A stretch of 64,000 nt of DNA, taken from Pelomonas caseinilytica. Its GTDB lineage: Bacteria > Pseudomonadota > Gammaproteobacteria > Burkholderiales > Burkholderiaceae_C. The notes beneath the pieces were generated by a model that saw only the letters and a list, made by a program, of their open reading frames with translations, did not search any database and had not been told where the DNA came from. Where the stretch lies: NCBI RefSeq assembly GCF_021353235.1, contig NZ_JAJTWT010000003.1:558001-622000 (forward strand). The letters are read 5' to 3'. Position numbers and translations under genes: made by a program. Every line of letters starts with the position of its first letter. Position 1 is the first letter of the stretch. This document shows positions 40,194 to 51,122 of the stretch, in pieces.

Positions 40194-41429
40194 ATGTCCC
40201 CCTCTGCCTTGCGTGTCGCCGCCCTGGCGGCCGCCCTGCTGACCGCGCCCTGGGCCGTGTCGGCCCCCCTCTCCCTCGACGAGGCGCTGGACCTCGCCGT
40301 GCAGCGCTCGCAGCTGGCGCGCTCGGCGCGGGCCGGTGCTGCCGGTGCCGCCGAGATGGCCAGCGCCGCCGGCCAGCTGCCCGACCCAGTGCTCAATCTC
40401 GGCGTCGACAACCTGCCGGCGACCGGCGCGAGCCGTTTCAACGCCGCCGCCGAGGACATGACCATGAAGCGCATCGGCATCGCCCAGGAGTGGGTGCCGG
40501 CCGACAAGCGCGCCGCCCGCGAGGCGGTGGCCGCCGCCGCGGCGCGGCGCGAATCGCTGCTGGAAGGCGTGGCCGCCGCCGACGCGCGCCTGCAGGCCGC
40601 CCTGGCCTATGTCGACGCCTTCTACGCCGGGCAGGCCGAGGCGCTGGCGGCCCTCAACGAAGGCCATGCCCGAGAGGAACGCGAGGCCGGCCGCGCCCGC
40701 GTGGCCGCAGCTGCCGCCGGCAGCGCCGAGGCGCTGGCCCTGGACGGCGCCCTGGGCATGGCCGAGGACGACGCCGCCGAACTGCGGCAGCAGCACGCCG
40801 CCGCGGCCGCCGCCCTGCAACGCTGGACCGGCCTGCTGCCCGACGCCCTCGGCTTGCCCGCGCTGCCCACGCCGGCCGATGCCGACGCCTTCGTCGCGCG
40901 CCACCCCGCCGTGGTGGCGCGGGCGGGCGAGGTGGAAGTCGCCCGCCAGGAGGCCCAGGCCACGCGCCTGAACCGCCGCCCGAACTGGAGCTACGAGTTG
41001 TCCTACGGCCAGCGGTCCGGGCGGCCGGACCTGCTGTCCTTCGGCATCAGCATCCCGCTGCCGATCGCACCTGCGGCGCGGCAGGACCGCGAGAGCGCTG
41101 CCCGCCTCGCCCTGCTCGACAAGGCCGAGGCCGAGTTGGCCGAAGCGCGGCGCGGCGCTGCCGGGGAGTACGCCGCCCTCTCGAGCGACGCCGCCAGGCT
41201 GGGTGAGCGCATCGAGCGCTACGAAGCGCGCGTGCTGGAGCCGCTGCGCCAGCGCACCGTCGCGGCCCTGGCGGCCTACCGCTCCAACCAGGCGGGCCTG
41301 ACGGCCCTCTTCGAGGCCCGGCATGCCGAACTCCAGGCGCGCCGCCGCCTCCTCGAGCTGAGGCGCGACCTGGCCCGCGCCGTCGCACAGCTCGCCTTCA
41401 AGCCCCTGTCCCGTGGAGATGCCTCATGA
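40194..41429 (+). CDS. TolC-family outer-membrane efflux protein (CusC/CzcC-like)
   Basis: A 411-residue outer-membrane channel protein for a tripartite metal pump. It has a signal peptide (VAALAAALLTAPWAVSA) and the alternating long helices of the TolC family: LSLDEALDLAVQRSQLARSA at the start, LPDPVLNLGVDNLP, and in the second half EAQATRLNRRPNWSYELSYG with a barrel-like segment LLSFGISIPLPIAP. The N-terminus has no lipobox cysteine, unlike CusC. Length is close to CzcC-type proteins. The stop overlaps the next start by 4 nt, so the three pump genes are coupled. Confidence 0.88.
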   Translation: MSPSALRVAALAAALLTAPWAVSAPLSLDEALDLAVQRSQLARSARAGAAGAAEMASAAGQLPDPVLNLGVDNLPATGASRFNAAAEDMTMKRIGIAQEWVPADKRAAREAVAAAAARRESLLEGVAAADARLQAALAYVDAFYAGQAEALAALNEGHAREEREAGRARVAAAAAGSAEALALDGALGMAEDDAAELRQQHAAAAAALQRWTGLLPDALGLPALPTPADADAFVARHPAVVARAGEVEVARQEAQATRLNRRPNWSYELSYGQRSGRPDLLSFGISIPLPIAPAARQDRESAARLALLDKAEAELAEARRGAAGEYAALSSDAARLGERIERYEARVLEPLRQRTVAALAAYRSNQAGLTALFEARHAELQARRRLLELRRDLARAVAQLAFKPLSRGDAS

Positions 41430-42694
41430 GCCGCCTGCAGATCGTCGCCCTCGTCGCCGCCGGCCTCGCGGTCTCCGGCGCCGCCTTCCTGCTGGGCCGC
41501 CACAGCGCCGCGGGCTCCGGCCCGTCGCCTGCCGCTGCCCCGGCCTCGGCCGCCGCCGGTGAACGCAAGCCGCTGTACTGGCAGGACCCCATGGTGCCTG
41601 GCGCCAGGTTCGACAAGCCGGGCAAGTCCCCCTTCATGGACATGCAGCTGCAGCCCGTCTATGCCGACGACGCCGCCGCGGGCGGCGACGCTGGCGTGCG
41701 CATCGACGCGCGGGTGCAGCAGAACCTCGGCATCCGCACCGTGGCCGTGAAGCGGGCCGAGGTGGCCACCGCCTTCGACGCCGTCGGCACCGTGCAGTTC
41801 GACGAAAGGGTCAGCGTCGCGGTGCAGACGCGAGCGCCGGGCTATGTGGAGCGGCTGGCGGTGCGCTCGCCGATGGAGCGCGTGGCGCGCGGCCAGGTGC
41901 TGGCCACGGTCTTCGTCCCCGAGTGGCTGGGGCCGCTCAACGAGATCGTCGCGCTGCGGCGAGCGGGTGCCTCGGCGGAGTTGCTGGCCGCGGCCACGGA
42001 GCGCACGCGCGCCCTGTCCATCCCCGCAGAGCTGGTGCGTCAGGCCGAGGAAGGCCGCACCCCCGAGGCGCGCCAGACGCTGCTGGCGCCCGCCGGCGGT
42101 GTGGTGGTGGAACTGGGTGTTCGCGAAGGCGTGGCCGTGTCGCCGGGCATGACGCTGTTCCGCATCGCCGGCCTGGACCGGGTCTGGGCGGTCGCCGAGG
42201 TGCCCGAGTCCCAGCTCGCCCACCTCGCGCGCGGGCAGAAGGTGCAGGCCGTCGCGCAGGCCGACCCCGGCCAGGTCTTCACCGGCCGGCTGCAGGAGAT
42301 CCTGCCCCAGGTGAATGCCGCGACCCGCACGCTGCAGGCCCGCTTCGAGATCGACAACCGCCAGGGCCGCCTCGTCCCGGGCATGCTGCTGCGCCTGCGC
42401 TTCGACGGCCCGGCGGCGTCGCGCCTGGTGGTGCCGGCCGAGGCCGTGATGCGCACGGGCACCCGTGCCGTGGCCCTCGTGCGCCGCGACGGCGGGCGCT
42501 TCGAGCCGCGCGAGCTGGAGCTCGGGGCCGACCTCGGCGACCGGCTGGAGGTGCGCGCCGGCCTGGCCGAGGGCGAGGAAGTCGTCGCCAGCGGCCAGTT
42601 CCTGGTCGACTCCGAGGCCCGGCTGCGCTCGGCGCTCGGCGGCCTGGCCGGGCCGCCGGCCTCCGCGCCCACGGCGACGGGAGGTGCGCGGTGA
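41426..42694 (+). CDS. cusB: RND periplasmic adaptor with heavy-metal-binding domain (CusB-like)
   Basis: A 422-residue membrane-fusion protein. After an N-terminal membrane/signal segment (about 5-24) comes a heavy-metal-binding module at 49-79, with [19 protein letters not shown] then MDMQLQPVY, typical of Cu/Ag adaptors and carrying Met residues. The barrel-sandwich/lipoyl and beta-barrel domains follow ([72 protein letters not shown]). Length and domain order match CusB. It links the inner-membrane pump to the outer-membrane channel. Start ATG 41426 and stop both overlap neighbours by 4 nt. Confidence 0.92.
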   Translation: MSRLQIVALVAAGLAVSGAAFLLGRHSAAGSGPSPAAAPASAAAGERKPLYWQDPMVPGARFDKPGKSPFMDMQLQPVYADDAAAGGDAGVRIDARVQQNLGIRTVAVKRAEVATAFDAVGTVQFDERVSVAVQTRAPGYVERLAVRSPMERVARGQVLATVFVPEWLGPLNEIVALRRAGASAELLAAATERTRALSIPAELVRQAEEGRTPEARQTLLAPAGGVVVELGVREGVAVSPGMTLFRIAGLDRVWAVAEVPESQLAHLARGQKVQAVAQADPGQVFTGRLQEILPQVNAATRTLQARFEIDNRQGRLVPGMLLRLRFDGPAASRLVVPAEAVMRTGTRAVALVRRDGGRFEPRELELGADLGDRLEVRAGLAEGEEVVASGQFLVDSEARLRSALGGLAGPPASAPTATGGAR

Positions 42695-45600
42695 TCGCCG
42701 CCCTCATCCGCTGGTCGGTCGCCAACCGCTTCCTCGTGCTGCTGGCCGCGGCCGGTCTCGCCGCGGCGGCGCTGTTCGCCGTGGCCGGCACGCCCGTCGA
42801 TGCCCTGCCCGACCTGTCGGACACCCAGGTCATCGTCCGCACGAGCTATGCGGGCAAGCCGCCGCAGGTCGTCGAGGATCTCGTCACCTATCCGCTGACG
42901 ACCAGCCTGCTCGGCGTGCCCGGCGCGCGGACGGTGCGCGGCTACTCCTTCTTCGGCGACTCCTTCGTCTACGTGCTCTTCGACGACAGGACCGATCCCT
43001 ACTGGGCGCGCTCGCGGGTCGTGGAGGCCCTGAGCCAGGTGCAGAGCCGCCTGCCCGCGGGGGCCACCGCCGTGCTGGGCCCGGACGCCAGCGGCGTGGG
43101 CTGGGTCTACGAGTACGCCCTGGTCGACCGCAGCGGCCGGACCGACATCGCCCAGCTGCGCGCCTTGAACGACTGGTTCCTGAAGTTCGAACTCAAGACG
43201 GTGACGGATGTCGCCGAGGTCGCCAGCATCGGCGGCATGGTGCGCCAGTACCAGGTGGTGCTCGACCCCGCGCGCATGTGGGCCCTGGGCGTCACGCAGG
43301 GCATGGTGGTGGAGGCCTTGCGCCGGGCCAACCAGTCGTCCGGGGGCTCGGTGGTGGAGATCGCCGAGGCGGAGGTCATGGTGCGGTCACGCGGCTTCCT
43401 GCAGTCGCTCGACGACTTCCGCGGCATCCCGGTCTCGGTCTCGGGGGCGACGCCGGTGCTGCTGCGCGACGTCGCCTTCGTGCAGCTGGGGCCGGAGATG
43501 CGCCGCGGCATCGCCGAGCTGGACGGCGAGGGCGAGGTCGCCGGCGGCGTGGTGGTGATGCGCTCGGGCAAGAACGCGCGCGACACCATCGAGGGTGTGA
43601 AGGCGAAGCTGGAGCGGCTCAAGCCCAGCCTGCCGCCCGGCGTGGAGGTGGTGGAGACCTACGACCGCTCGCAGCTCATCGACCGGGCCATCGACAACCT
43701 CAAGCTCAAGCTGGCCGAAGAGTTCGTCGCGGTGGCCGTCGTCTGTGCGCTGTTCCTGATGCACCTGCGCTCGGCCCTGGTGGCGGTGGTGGTGCTGCCC
43801 GTGGCGGTGGGCGGCGCCTTCGTGCTGATGCGCAGCCAGGGGCTCAATGCCAACGTGCTCAGCCTGGCCGGCATCGCCCTGGCCTGCGGCGCCGCGCTGG
43901 ACGGCGTGGTCGTGCTGCTGGAGGCGGCGCACAAGCACATCGAGGCCTTCGAGCGCGAGCAGGGCGCGGCTCCGGCGCCGGCGCAGCGCTGGCGCCTCGT
44001 CAGCGACGCCGCGGTGGAGGTGGGGCCGGCGCTCTTCTTCTCGCTGCTGGTCATCACGCTGTCCTTCCTGCCCGTCTTCACGCTCGAAGCCCAGGAGGGG
44101 CGGCTGTTCGCGCCGCTGGCCTTCACCAAGACCTACACCATGGCCGCGGCCGCGGTCCTCTCGGTGACCCTGGTGCCCGTGCTGATGGGCCTGCTGGTCA
44201 GGGGCCGGATTCCCCGCGAGGACGCCAACCCCGTCAACCGCCTGTTGATGCGGCTGTACCGGCCCGCGCTGGAGGCGGTGCTGCGCTTCCCGAAGGCGAC
44301 GCTGGCCGTGGCCGCCCTCGTGCTGGCCCTGAGCGCCTGGCCGCTGCTGCGCCTGGGCGGCGAGTTCATGCCGCCGCTGGACGAGGGGGACCTGCTCTAC
44401 ATGCCGACGGCCCTGCCGGGGCTGTCGGTGTCCAAGGCCACCGAGCTGCTGCAGCAGACCGACCGCCTCATCCGCACCGTGCCCGAGGTGGCGCGCGTCT
44501 TCGGCAAGGCCGGCCGGGCCGACAGCGCCACCGATCCGGCGCCGCTGGAGATGTTCGAGACCACCGTGCAGTTCAAGCCGCGCGACCAGTGGCGGCCAGG
44601 CATGACGCCGCAGCGGCTGGTCGAGGAACTCGACCGCGCGGTGCAGGTGCCGGGGCTGTCCAACCTCTGGGTGCCGCCGATACGCAACCGCATCGACATG
44701 CTGGCCACCGGCATCAAGAGCCCGGTGGGCATCAAGGTGGCGGGGGCCGACCTGGCGACGCTGGACCGGCTGGCCACGCGCATCGAGGCGGTGGTGCGGA
44801 CGGTGCCGGGCGTGTCCTCGGCGCTGGCCGAGCGCCTGACCGGTGGCCGCTACGTGGACGTGGACGTCGACCGTGCCGCCGCGGCCCGCCACGGCCTGTC
44901 GGTGGCCGACGTGCAGGCCCTGGTCGCGACGGCCATCGGCGGCGAGAACGTCGGCGAGGTGGTCAGCGGCCGCGAGCGCTTCCCCATCAGCCTGCGCTAC
45001 CCGCGCGAACTGCGCGACTCGCTGGAGGGGCTGCGCGACCTGCCGTTCGTGACCGAGCGCGGCGCCCAGCTGCTGCTGCGCGACGTGGCGCGGGTCGAGC
45101 TCGCCGAGGGGCCGCCGATGCTGCGCAGCGAGAACGCGAGGCTGTCGGGCTGGATCTACGTCGACGTGCGGGGCCGCGACCTGCGCTCCGCGGTGCGCGA
45201 CATGCAGGCGGCCGTGGCCCGCGAGGTCGCCCTGCCGGCCGGCTACGCGGTGTCGTGGTCAGGGCAGTTCGAATACCTCGAACGCGCGACGCAGCGCCTC
45301 GCCCTGGTCGTGCCGGCGACGCTGGCCGTCATCTTCGTGCTGCTCTACCTGCTGTTCCGCGACGCCGGCGACGCGGCGCTCGTGATGGCGGCCGTGCCCT
45401 TTTCGCTGGTGGGCGGGCTGTGGCTGGTGTGGCTGCTCGGCCATGCGGTGTCGGTGGCGACGGCCGTGGGCTTCATTGCCCTGGCCGGCGTGGCGGCGGA
45501 GTTCGGCGTGGTGATGCTGGTCTACCTGGAGAACGCCTGGCGGCGGCGGCTGGCCGCCGGCGAGCCCGACGACGAGGCGACGCTCAGGGCGGCCGTGCGC

Positions 45601-45840
45601 GAAGGCGCCGTCCTGCGCGTGCGGCCCAAGGCCATGACGGTGGCCATCGTGCTGGCCGGCCTGGTGCCGATGATGTGGGGCCACGGCACCGGCTCGGAGG
45701 TCATGGCCCGCATCGCCGCCCCCATGGTGGGCGGCATGGTGTCGGCGCCGCTGCTGTCGCTGCTGGTGGTGCCGGCCGCCTGGTACCTGCGGCACCGCAG
45801 GCGGCCGGCCCCGCCTCAGGGCCTGACCGGCCGCGGGTAG
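42691..45840 (+). CDS. cusA: Heavy-metal efflux RND pump (CusA family)
   Basis: A 1049-residue inner-membrane proton-driven pump of the HME-RND family. The N-terminal helix is followed by [36 protein letters not shown] and [20 protein letters not shown], as in CusA. TM4 has [20 protein letters not shown] with a membrane Asp. The second half is very CusA-like: [20 protein letters not shown] and [20 protein letters not shown] in TM11. Export of Cu(I)/Ag(I) is the likely role, based on this similarity and the adaptor's metal-binding domain. It starts at GTG 42691, overlapping the adaptor stop by 4 nt. The 3' end overlaps the convergent S41 protease gene by 25 bp. Confidence 0.92.
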   Translation: MIAALIRWSVANRFLVLLAAAGLAAAALFAVAGTPVDALPDLSDTQVIVRTSYAGKPPQVVEDLVTYPLTTSLLGVPGARTVRGYSFFGDSFVYVLFDDRTDPYWARSRVVEALSQVQSRLPAGATAVLGPDASGVGWVYEYALVDRSGRTDIAQLRALNDWFLKFELKTVTDVAEVASIGGMVRQYQVVLDPARMWALGVTQGMVVEALRRANQSSGGSVVEIAEAEVMVRSRGFLQSLDDFRGIPVSVSGATPVLLRDVAFVQLGPEMRRGIAELDGEGEVAGGVVVMRSGKNARDTIEGVKAKLERLKPSLPPGVEVVETYDRSQLIDRAIDNLKLKLAEEFVAVAVVCALFLMHLRSALVAVVVLPVAVGGAFVLMRSQGLNANVLSLAGIALACGAALDGVVVLLEAAHKHIEAFEREQGAAPAPAQRWRLVSDAAVEVGPALFFSLLVITLSFLPVFTLEAQEGRLFAPLAFTKTYTMAAAAVLSVTLVPVLMGLLVRGRIPREDANPVNRLLMRLYRPALEAVLRFPKATLAVAALVLALSAWPLLRLGGEFMPPLDEGDLLYMPTALPGLSVSKATELLQQTDRLIRTVPEVARVFGKAGRADSATDPAPLEMFETTVQFKPRDQWRPGMTPQRLVEELDRAVQVPGLSNLWVPPIRNRIDMLATGIKSPVGIKVAGADLATLDRLATRIEAVVRTVPGVSSALAERLTGGRYVDVDVDRAAAARHGLSVADVQALVATAIGGENVGEVVSGRERFPISLRYPRELRDSLEGLRDLPFVTERGAQLLLRDVARVELAEGPPMLRSENARLSGWIYVDVRGRDLRSAVRDMQAAVAREVALPAGYAVSWSGQFEYLERATQRLALVVPATLAVIFVLLYLLFRDAGDAALVMAAVPFSLVGGLWLVWLLGHAVSVATAVGFIALAGVAAEFGVVMLVYLENAWRRRLAAGEPDDEATLRAAVREGAVLRVRPKAMTVAIVLAGLVPMMWGHGTGSEVMARIAAPMVGGMVSAPLLSLLVVPAAWYLRHRRRPAPPQGLTGRG

Positions 45841-48800
45841 CTGCCCGGCTTCACGGCCGGCACCGGCTGCTCGGCGATGCGCTGCTTCAGCGTCGCGATC
45901 GCCGCGTCCAGCTGGGCGTCCTGGCCCAGGAAGGTCGCGCGCGGCGGGTTGTCGACCTCGATGTCGGGCGTCACGCCCACGCCCTCGATGAGGAAGCGGC
46001 CCTCGGCGTCGATCTGGCCGGTCTCGGCGGCGCGCATGATGCCGTTGTCGATGAGGCGGTTCTGGTCGGACAGCCACACGCCGGCGCCCGAGCTGCGCTT
46101 GCCGATGACGGGGCCGAGCTTGAGGCGCTTGAAGCCTTCGGCGAAGGTCTCGCCGTCGCTGTAGGTGTCCTCGTTCATCAGCACCACGGTATGGCCGCGG
46201 TAGACGTTCTGCATGTTGGCGTAGACCGGCGAACCCGCTGGCGAGCGAGGCTGCCAGAAGGCCCAGGCGCGGCGCAGCAGCTTCTCCAGGATCCAGCTGT
46301 CGATGCTGCCGCCGTTGTTGTAGCGCACGTCGATGATGAGGCCCTCGCGGTCGCTGGCGGCGTAGAACTCGCGCACGAAGTCGGCGATGTCGTTGGGGCC
46401 CATGGCGCGCAGGTGCACGTAGCCGATGCGGCCCTGCCCGGCCGTCTCGACGGCGCGGGCGCGGCTGAAGCGCCAGTCGTTGTAGCGCAGCTGGTTCTCG
46501 CGTACCTGCGCCACCGGCGTCACGATGCGCTGCACCGTGCGGCCGCCGGCCGCCTGGCGCACGTCGAGCAGCACCTGGCGCCCGGCCTGGCCGCGCAGCA
46601 TCTCCAGCAGGTGGGGCGCGTCGGCGGTGGGCCGGCCGTTGACGGCGGTGATGACGTCGCCCACCTGCAGGGCCACCGAGGGCGCGGCCAGCGGCGAGGC
46701 TTCGGACGGCAGCTCGGGGTCGGCGGCGTAGATGGCGTCGACGCGCCAGCCGGCCACCGGCGTGGTGACGCGCGAGAAGCGCCCACCCAGGCCGGCGAGG
46801 CCCGGCTCGTCGGGGGCGGGGCGGGGGTCGCCGGGGCCGACCTGGCTGTGCAGGGCACCGAGCTCGGCCACCATCTGGGCCATCAGCTCGGCCAGCTCGT
46901 AGCGGTCGGTCACGCGGTCGACCAGCGGCTCGTACTTGGCGCGCACGGCCGTCCAGTCGACGCCGTGCATGGCGGCGTCGTAGAAGTGGTCGCGGTGCAT
47001 GCGCCAGGCATCGGCGAACATCTGCCGCCACTCGGCGCGCGGCTGGGTGGCGATCTGCCAGTCGCTCCAGCGCACGGTCAGCTTGGACAGGTCGTTCGGG
47101 AGCTTGGGCGCCGTCTCGACGATGAGCACCTCCGGCGCGCCCTGGCCCTGGTTGCGCACCACCATGAGCTTCTTGCCGTCGGCGCTGAGGTCGTAGCTGC
47201 GCACGTCGCCGGACAGGATCTCGGCCGGGCCGCCCTGGTTGTCAATGGCGATGGACTTGAGGTGGGTCTTGCGCTCCAGGTCTTCGTCGAGGAACCACAG
47301 CCGCTTGCCGTCCACCCGCAGCGCACGGTAATTGCCGCCCGGCACCGGCAGTTCGATCAAGCGCTGGGTCAGTCCCTCCCAGGCGATGGCAGGCCTGGCC
47401 TTCTTGTCGGCCGGGGGTTTCTTGTCCTTGTCGTCGGGCTTGCGTTCTTCGGGATGCTTGTCGGTGGCCTTGCGGTCCTCGGCGCGCTGTTCGTCGGCCT
47501 TCTTGTCGGAGGCGGTCTCCAGTTCGTCCTTGGGCGCGAAAGGCGAGCGTAGGCCCGGCTGCAGGGCCAGGGCGTAGAGCTTGCTGCGGAAGGCGAAGAA
47601 GGGGCCGGTGTTGCGGTCGCCCCAGGGGCTGCCGCCGCCGGTCGTCGCGAAGTTGCGCTTGGAGGCGTAGTAGAGCCAGTGCCCGTCGGGGCTGAAGGCC
47701 GCGCCCTCGCTGTCGTAGCGGTCGGTGGTGAGGGTGTGGGTGCGGCCGTCGGCCAGGCTGTAGAGCTGCAGCTGGCTGCGGTCGGGCTGGCGCAGCGCCA
47801 GCGTCCAGGCCAGGGCCTGGCCGTCGGGGCTCCAGGCCTCCAGGCGGGGCGGGTCCTCGGCGTGGCCCTGGGCGACCTGGCGGGTGTTGCGGCCCGCGGG
47901 AGCCTTGAGGTCGGTCAGCCAGATGCGGCCTTCCTTGTCGGTGTGGGCCAGCCAGCGGCCGTCGGGCGAGGGCAGCAGGTCGCGGCGCTGGGTGTCGGCG
48001 CCGCTCGTGACGCGTTCCGGCAGGCCGCCGCCATTGGCCGCGAAGCGCCAGACCTCGGTCTCGCCGCTGAAGTCGCAGACGGCGAAGACGCTCTTGCTGT
48101 CGGCGCTGAATGCACCCTTGCGGCAGCGGCCGTCGGCCGGCTGGGGCAGCTCCGCACGGCGCAGGGCGGCGACGCCCTGCGTGGCGAGATGGCCGCGCGC
48201 GGCGATGAGGGCCCGCTCGCCGTTGGGGGCGAAGGCCGTGTCGGTCAGGAAGTCCTGCGGCTTCTTGATCCAGCGCTGGCGTTGCTGGTCGAAGTCGCCG
48301 CCCAGGCTGATGTCGAGCTTGCGCGGCGCCGCGCCGGTCTCCGCCAGGTCGATGAGGTAGAGGTCGGCGCCGAGGGCGTAGACGACGCGCGTGCCGTCGA
48401 TGGAGGCATGGCGGATGTCCCACCCGGCGTGGCGGGTGTGCTGGCGCAGGTCCATGCCGCGGGCGTTGACCGACCAGAGGTTGACGCTGCCGTCGCGGTC
48501 CGACAGGAAGGCGATGCGCTCCTCGCCGCCCACGCGGTAGGGCAGGGGACGGCGGTCGTTGGCGCCCTCGGCCACGAAGGGCCGGGCTTCGGCCTGGCTG
48601 CCCAGGTCCAGCGACCACAGCCGCGCGATGGCGCCGCCGCGGTACTGGCGGGCGTTGTCGCTGCGCAGGCCGCTGCGGGTGAAGTACAGGGTCTTGCCGT
48701 CGGCGCTCAGGGCGGCATCGCTGGCCTGGCCGACGGGCAGCTGGCGGCGCGCGCCGGTGGCCGGGTCCAGGGCGAAGAGCTGGACGCCGGGGCGGGCGTC

Positions 48801-49172
48801 GAGGCCGGTGTAGAGGATCTCGCCCGTGGCGGCGAAGCCCCAGACCCGCATGCCGCCACCTTCCCAGGTCAGGCGCCGCGGCACGCCGCCGGCGGCCGGC
48901 ATCAGGTAGAGCTCGGTGCCGCCGTCGTACTGGGCGGTGAAGGCCAGCCAGCGGCCATCGGGTGAGACGGCGGGCTGGGTCTCCTGGCCGGCGTGGGTGG
49001 TCAGCCGCTGGGCCTCGCCGCCTTGCGAGCCGACCCGCCACAGGTCGCCTTCGGCGACGAGATAGACCTGGTCGCCGTGCAGGGCCGGCTGGCGGTAGAA
49101 GCCGCTGGTGCCGGCCCAGGCGCTCGTGGCACCGAGGATGGCCGCGAGCGCGGCGAAACGGAATCGGGACAT
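45816..49172 (-). CDS. Tricorn-like S41-family peptidase with WD40-like beta-propeller repeats
   Basis: A 1118-residue exported protease. A signal peptide ([15 protein letters not shown]) is followed by two propeller-like regions with repeated DGRWLAFT-type motifs ([71 protein letters not shown]). A charged low-complexity stretch rich in Lys, Asp and Glu lies near residues 550-595. The C-terminus has a PDZ domain ([16 protein letters not shown]) and an S41 catalytic core with the nucleophile Ser in [15 protein letters not shown] and a His in [10 protein letters not shown]. Order and length match tricorn protease homologs. It likely degrades peptides in the periplasm. ATG 49172 fixes the signal peptide. 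Confidence 0.88.
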   Translation of the reverse strand: MSRFRFAALAAILGATSAWAGTSGFYRQPALHGDQVYLVAEGDLWRVGSQGGEAQRLTTHAGQETQPAVSPDGRWLAFTAQYDGGTELYLMPAAGGVPRRLTWEGGGMRVWGFAATGEILYTGLDARPGVQLFALDPATGARRQLPVGQASDAALSADGKTLYFTRSGLRSDNARQYRGGAIARLWSLDLGSQAEARPFVAEGANDRRPLPYRVGGEERIAFLSDRDGSVNLWSVNARGMDLRQHTRHAGWDIRHASIDGTRVVYALGADLYLIDLAETGAAPRKLDISLGGDFDQQRQRWIKKPQDFLTDTAFAPNGERALIAARGHLATQGVAALRRAELPQPADGRCRKGAFSADSKSVFAVCDFSGETEVWRFAANGGGLPERVTSGADTQRRDLLPSPDGRWLAHTDKEGRIWLTDLKAPAGRNTRQVAQGHAEDPPRLEAWSPDGQALAWTLALRQPDRSQLQLYSLADGRTHTLTTDRYDSEGAAFSPDGHWLYYASKRNFATTGGGSPWGDRNTGPFFAFRSKLYALALQPGLRSPFAPKDELETASDKKADEQRAEDRKATDKHPEERKPDDKDKKPPADKKARPAIAWEGLTQRLIELPVPGGNYRALRVDGKRLWFLDEDLERKTHLKSIAIDNQGGPAEILSGDVRSYDLSADGKKLMVVRNQGQGAPEVLIVETAPKLPNDLSKLTVRWSDWQIATQPRAEWRQMFADAWRMHRDHFYDAAMHGVDWTAVRAKYEPLVDRVTDRYELAELMAQMVAELGALHSQVGPGDPRPAPDEPGLAGLGGRFSRVTTPVAGWRVDAIYAADPELPSEASPLAAPSVALQVGDVITAVNGRPTADAPHLLEMLRGQAGRQVLLDVRQAAGGRTVQRIVTPVAQVRENQLRYNDWRFSRARAVETAGQGRIGYVHLRAMGPNDIADFVREFYAASDREGLIIDVRYNNGGSIDSWILEKLLRRAWAFWQPRSPAGSPVYANMQNVYRGHTVVLMNEDTYSDGETFAEGFKRLKLGPVIGKRSSGAGVWLSDQNRLIDNGIMRAAETGQIDAEGRFLIEGVGVTPDIEVDNPPRATFLGQDAQLDAAIATLKQRIAEQPVPAVKPGSYPRPVRP

Positions 49173-49424
49173 GAAGGGCTCTCCTCGCAGGAGGCGCGAT
49201 TGTGGAGCTGAGGGGGATGTCGGCCGATTCGTCACATCGCGCGGCGCCGCGGCGGTGCCGGCGCTGCCGTGGTGCGCGAAGCGCCGCATGCCGGTGCAGC
49301 TGCGGCCCTGAATGGTGAGGCGGCCCCCGGGTTCGCGGGGGAGGGTGGGTTGCCCGCGTTGACCAAAGTTGACGGGTTAGTGAAAGTCGGCCCCGACCCC
49401 CAACGTGACCCCGGAGATACGCGC

Positions 49425-50195
49425 ATGACCACCAAGCTCCTGATCGCCTCGGCCGCCCTGCTTTCGGCAATGTCCGCACAGGCTACCGTGTCGGTCACCA
49501 GCACCGCCTTCACCTACAGCCAGAGCTTCGACAGCCTCGCCGGCAGCGGCACGGCCAATGCCTGGGCGAACGACTCGACCCTGGCTGGCTGGAGCCTCTT
49601 CAACGGCACGACCGCACTGACCACCTACCGTGCCGGCACCGGCACCGACAACGCCGGCGGCGTCTACAGCTTCGGCCTGGCCGGCGGCGAGCGCGCGCTC
49701 GGCAGCGTTGCCAGCGGCACGGTGGCCAATCCGACGCTGGCGGTGGCCTTCACCAACGACAGCGGCCACGCGCTGAGCAGCTTCACGCTGAACTTCGACG
49801 GCGAACAGTGGCGCAATGGCGGCAACACCACCACGCAGAAGCTGACGGTGCAGTACGGCTTCGGCACCAGCTTCGCCAGTGTCGGCACGTGGCAGTCGGC
49901 CGGCTCGGCCTTCGACGTGAACTCCCTCGTCAACGCCGCGACCGCCGCAGCCGTGAACGGCAACGTGGCGGGCAAGTCCGCCGGCCTCGGCGGCACCATC
50001 GCCACCGACTGGGCCGCGGGCTCGACGCTGTGGGTGCGCTGGAACGACGTCAACGACGCCGGCGCCGACCATGGCCTGGCCATCGACAACGTCAGCCTCA
50101 GCGTGACGGCCGCGGTGCCGGAGCCCGAGTCCTACGCCCTGCTGCTGGCAGGCCTGGGCGTGGTGAGCTTCGTCGCGCGGCGCCGCCGCGGCTGA
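49425..50195 (+). CDS. PEP-CTERM sorting-domain protein
   Basis: A 256-residue exported protein with a signal peptide (LLIASAALLSAMSAQA) and a C-terminal sorting signal VPEPESYALLLAGLGVVSFV followed by ARRRRG. The mature domain is rich in Thr, Ser, Gly and Asn and looks like an all-beta extracellular domain (SFTLNFDGEQWRNGGNTTTQ, VRWNDVNDAGADHGLAIDNV), similar to PEP-CTERM proteins annotated as nuclease- or lectin-adjacent, but I do not assign a function. The ATG is preceded by CCGGAGATACGC. The 252-bp upstream gap (49173-49424) should hold its promoter and that of the divergent protease; nothing specific was seen there. Confidence 0.88.
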   Translation: MTTKLLIASAALLSAMSAQATVSVTSTAFTYSQSFDSLAGSGTANAWANDSTLAGWSLFNGTTALTTYRAGTGTDNAGGVYSFGLAGGERALGSVASGTVANPTLAVAFTNDSGHALSSFTLNFDGEQWRNGGNTTTQKLTVQYGFGTSFASVGTWQSAGSAFDVNSLVNAATAAAVNGNVAGKSAGLGGTIATDWAAGSTLWVRWNDVNDAGADHGLAIDNVSLSVTAAVPEPESYALLLAGLGVVSFVARRRRG

Positions 50196-50209
50196 GCCGG
50201 GCGACCGCC

Positions 50210-51103
50210 TCAGGCCGCCACGCCGGCCGCCACCTGCCCCGCGGGCACGTGGGCGGCCGCGCTTTCGACATGACCCGCTTGGTCGTCGAAGAAGAAGTCC
50301 GGCTCGAACTCGCGCAGGAACTCACCCTTGGCGAGGCCACCGAGGAACATGGCCTCGTCGACGTCGACCTGCCAGTCCATCAGCGTGCGGATGGCGCGCT
50401 CGTGCGCGGGCGCGCTGCGGGCCGTGACGAGGGCCGTGCGCACCCGCATGCCGCCGCCGGGCGACTGCTGCAGGCGGTGCAGGGCCGCGAGCACCGGTTT
50501 GAAGGGGCCGGCCGGCAGCGGCAGGTGGGCGCGGCTGCTTTCGTGCTCGCGAAAGGCGGCCAGGCCGTCGCGCTGGTAGACCTGCTCGGCTTCGTCGGAG
50601 AACAGCACCGCGTCGCCGTCGAAGGCGATGCGCAGCTCGCGCGGGTGGGCTGCCGAGGCCCGGGCCGCCTGGGGCATCACGCGGGCCGCGGCCACGCCGG
50701 CCGCCAGCGCCTGGCGCACGTCGGCCTCGTTGGCCGAGAGGAAGAGCTGGGCCGACAAGGGCCGCAGATAACGCCACGGTGAAGCGCCGCGGGTGAACAC
50801 GCCGCGCTCGATGGCCAGCCCGTAATGCCGCGCCGAGCGGAAGACCCGCATGCCCGAGATCGGGTCGTTGCGCGAGAGCACGACAACCTCGACCTGGGGC
50901 GGCCCGCCGGCATTGAAGGCGAGCAGCTTCTGGACGAGGGAAAAGGCGACGCCCGGCCGTGCCGGTTCGTCGACCAGGCGCTGCTGCAGCGCCATGTAGG
51001 CGCGGTCATCGCCGGCTTCGAAGACCTCGTTCTCGGCCTCGAAATCGAAGAGGGCACGCGACGAGATGGCGACGACGAGCTGGCCGTTCAGGGTGGCGGG
51101 CAT
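50210..51103 (-). CDS. Cytosolic 5'-nucleotidase (NT5C1/PF06189 family)
   Basis: A 297-residue protein of the 5'-nucleotidase family related to animal cytosolic 5'-nucleotidase I. Characteristic segments: LVVAISSRALFDFEAENEVF at the N-terminus, FSLVQKLLAFNAGGPPQVEV, VVLSRNDPISGMRVFRSARH, GLAIERGVFTRGASPWRYL, LRIAFDGDAVLFSDEAEQVY, TALVTARSAPAHERAIRTL and EAMFLGGLAKGEFLREFEPD then FFFDDQ. It should remove phosphate from nucleoside monophosphates in the cytoplasm. ATG 51103 gives a standard N-terminus. It lies 19 bp downstream of the AAA ATPase gene, probably in the same transcript. Confidence 0.88.
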   Translation of the reverse strand: MPATLNGQLVVAISSRALFDFEAENEVFEAGDDRAYMALQQRLVDEPARPGVAFSLVQKLLAFNAGGPPQVEVVVLSRNDPISGMRVFRSARHYGLAIERGVFTRGASPWRYLRPLSAQLFLSANEADVRQALAAGVAAARVMPQAARASAAHPRELRIAFDGDAVLFSDEAEQVYQRDGLAAFREHESSRAHLPLPAGPFKPVLAALHRLQQSPGGGMRVRTALVTARSAPAHERAIRTLMDWQVDVDEAMFLGGLAKGEFLREFEPDFFFDDQAGHVESAAAHVPAGQVAAGVAA

Positions 51104-51122
51104 GCCCGCATTCTGAACCCTG

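Noticed and set aside
42465-47552. A 1695-codon plus-strand open frame
   Set aside because: It overlaps cusA and the S41 protease genes in other frames, has no family features and has the Arg/Ala/Gly-rich composition of GC-driven shadow frames.
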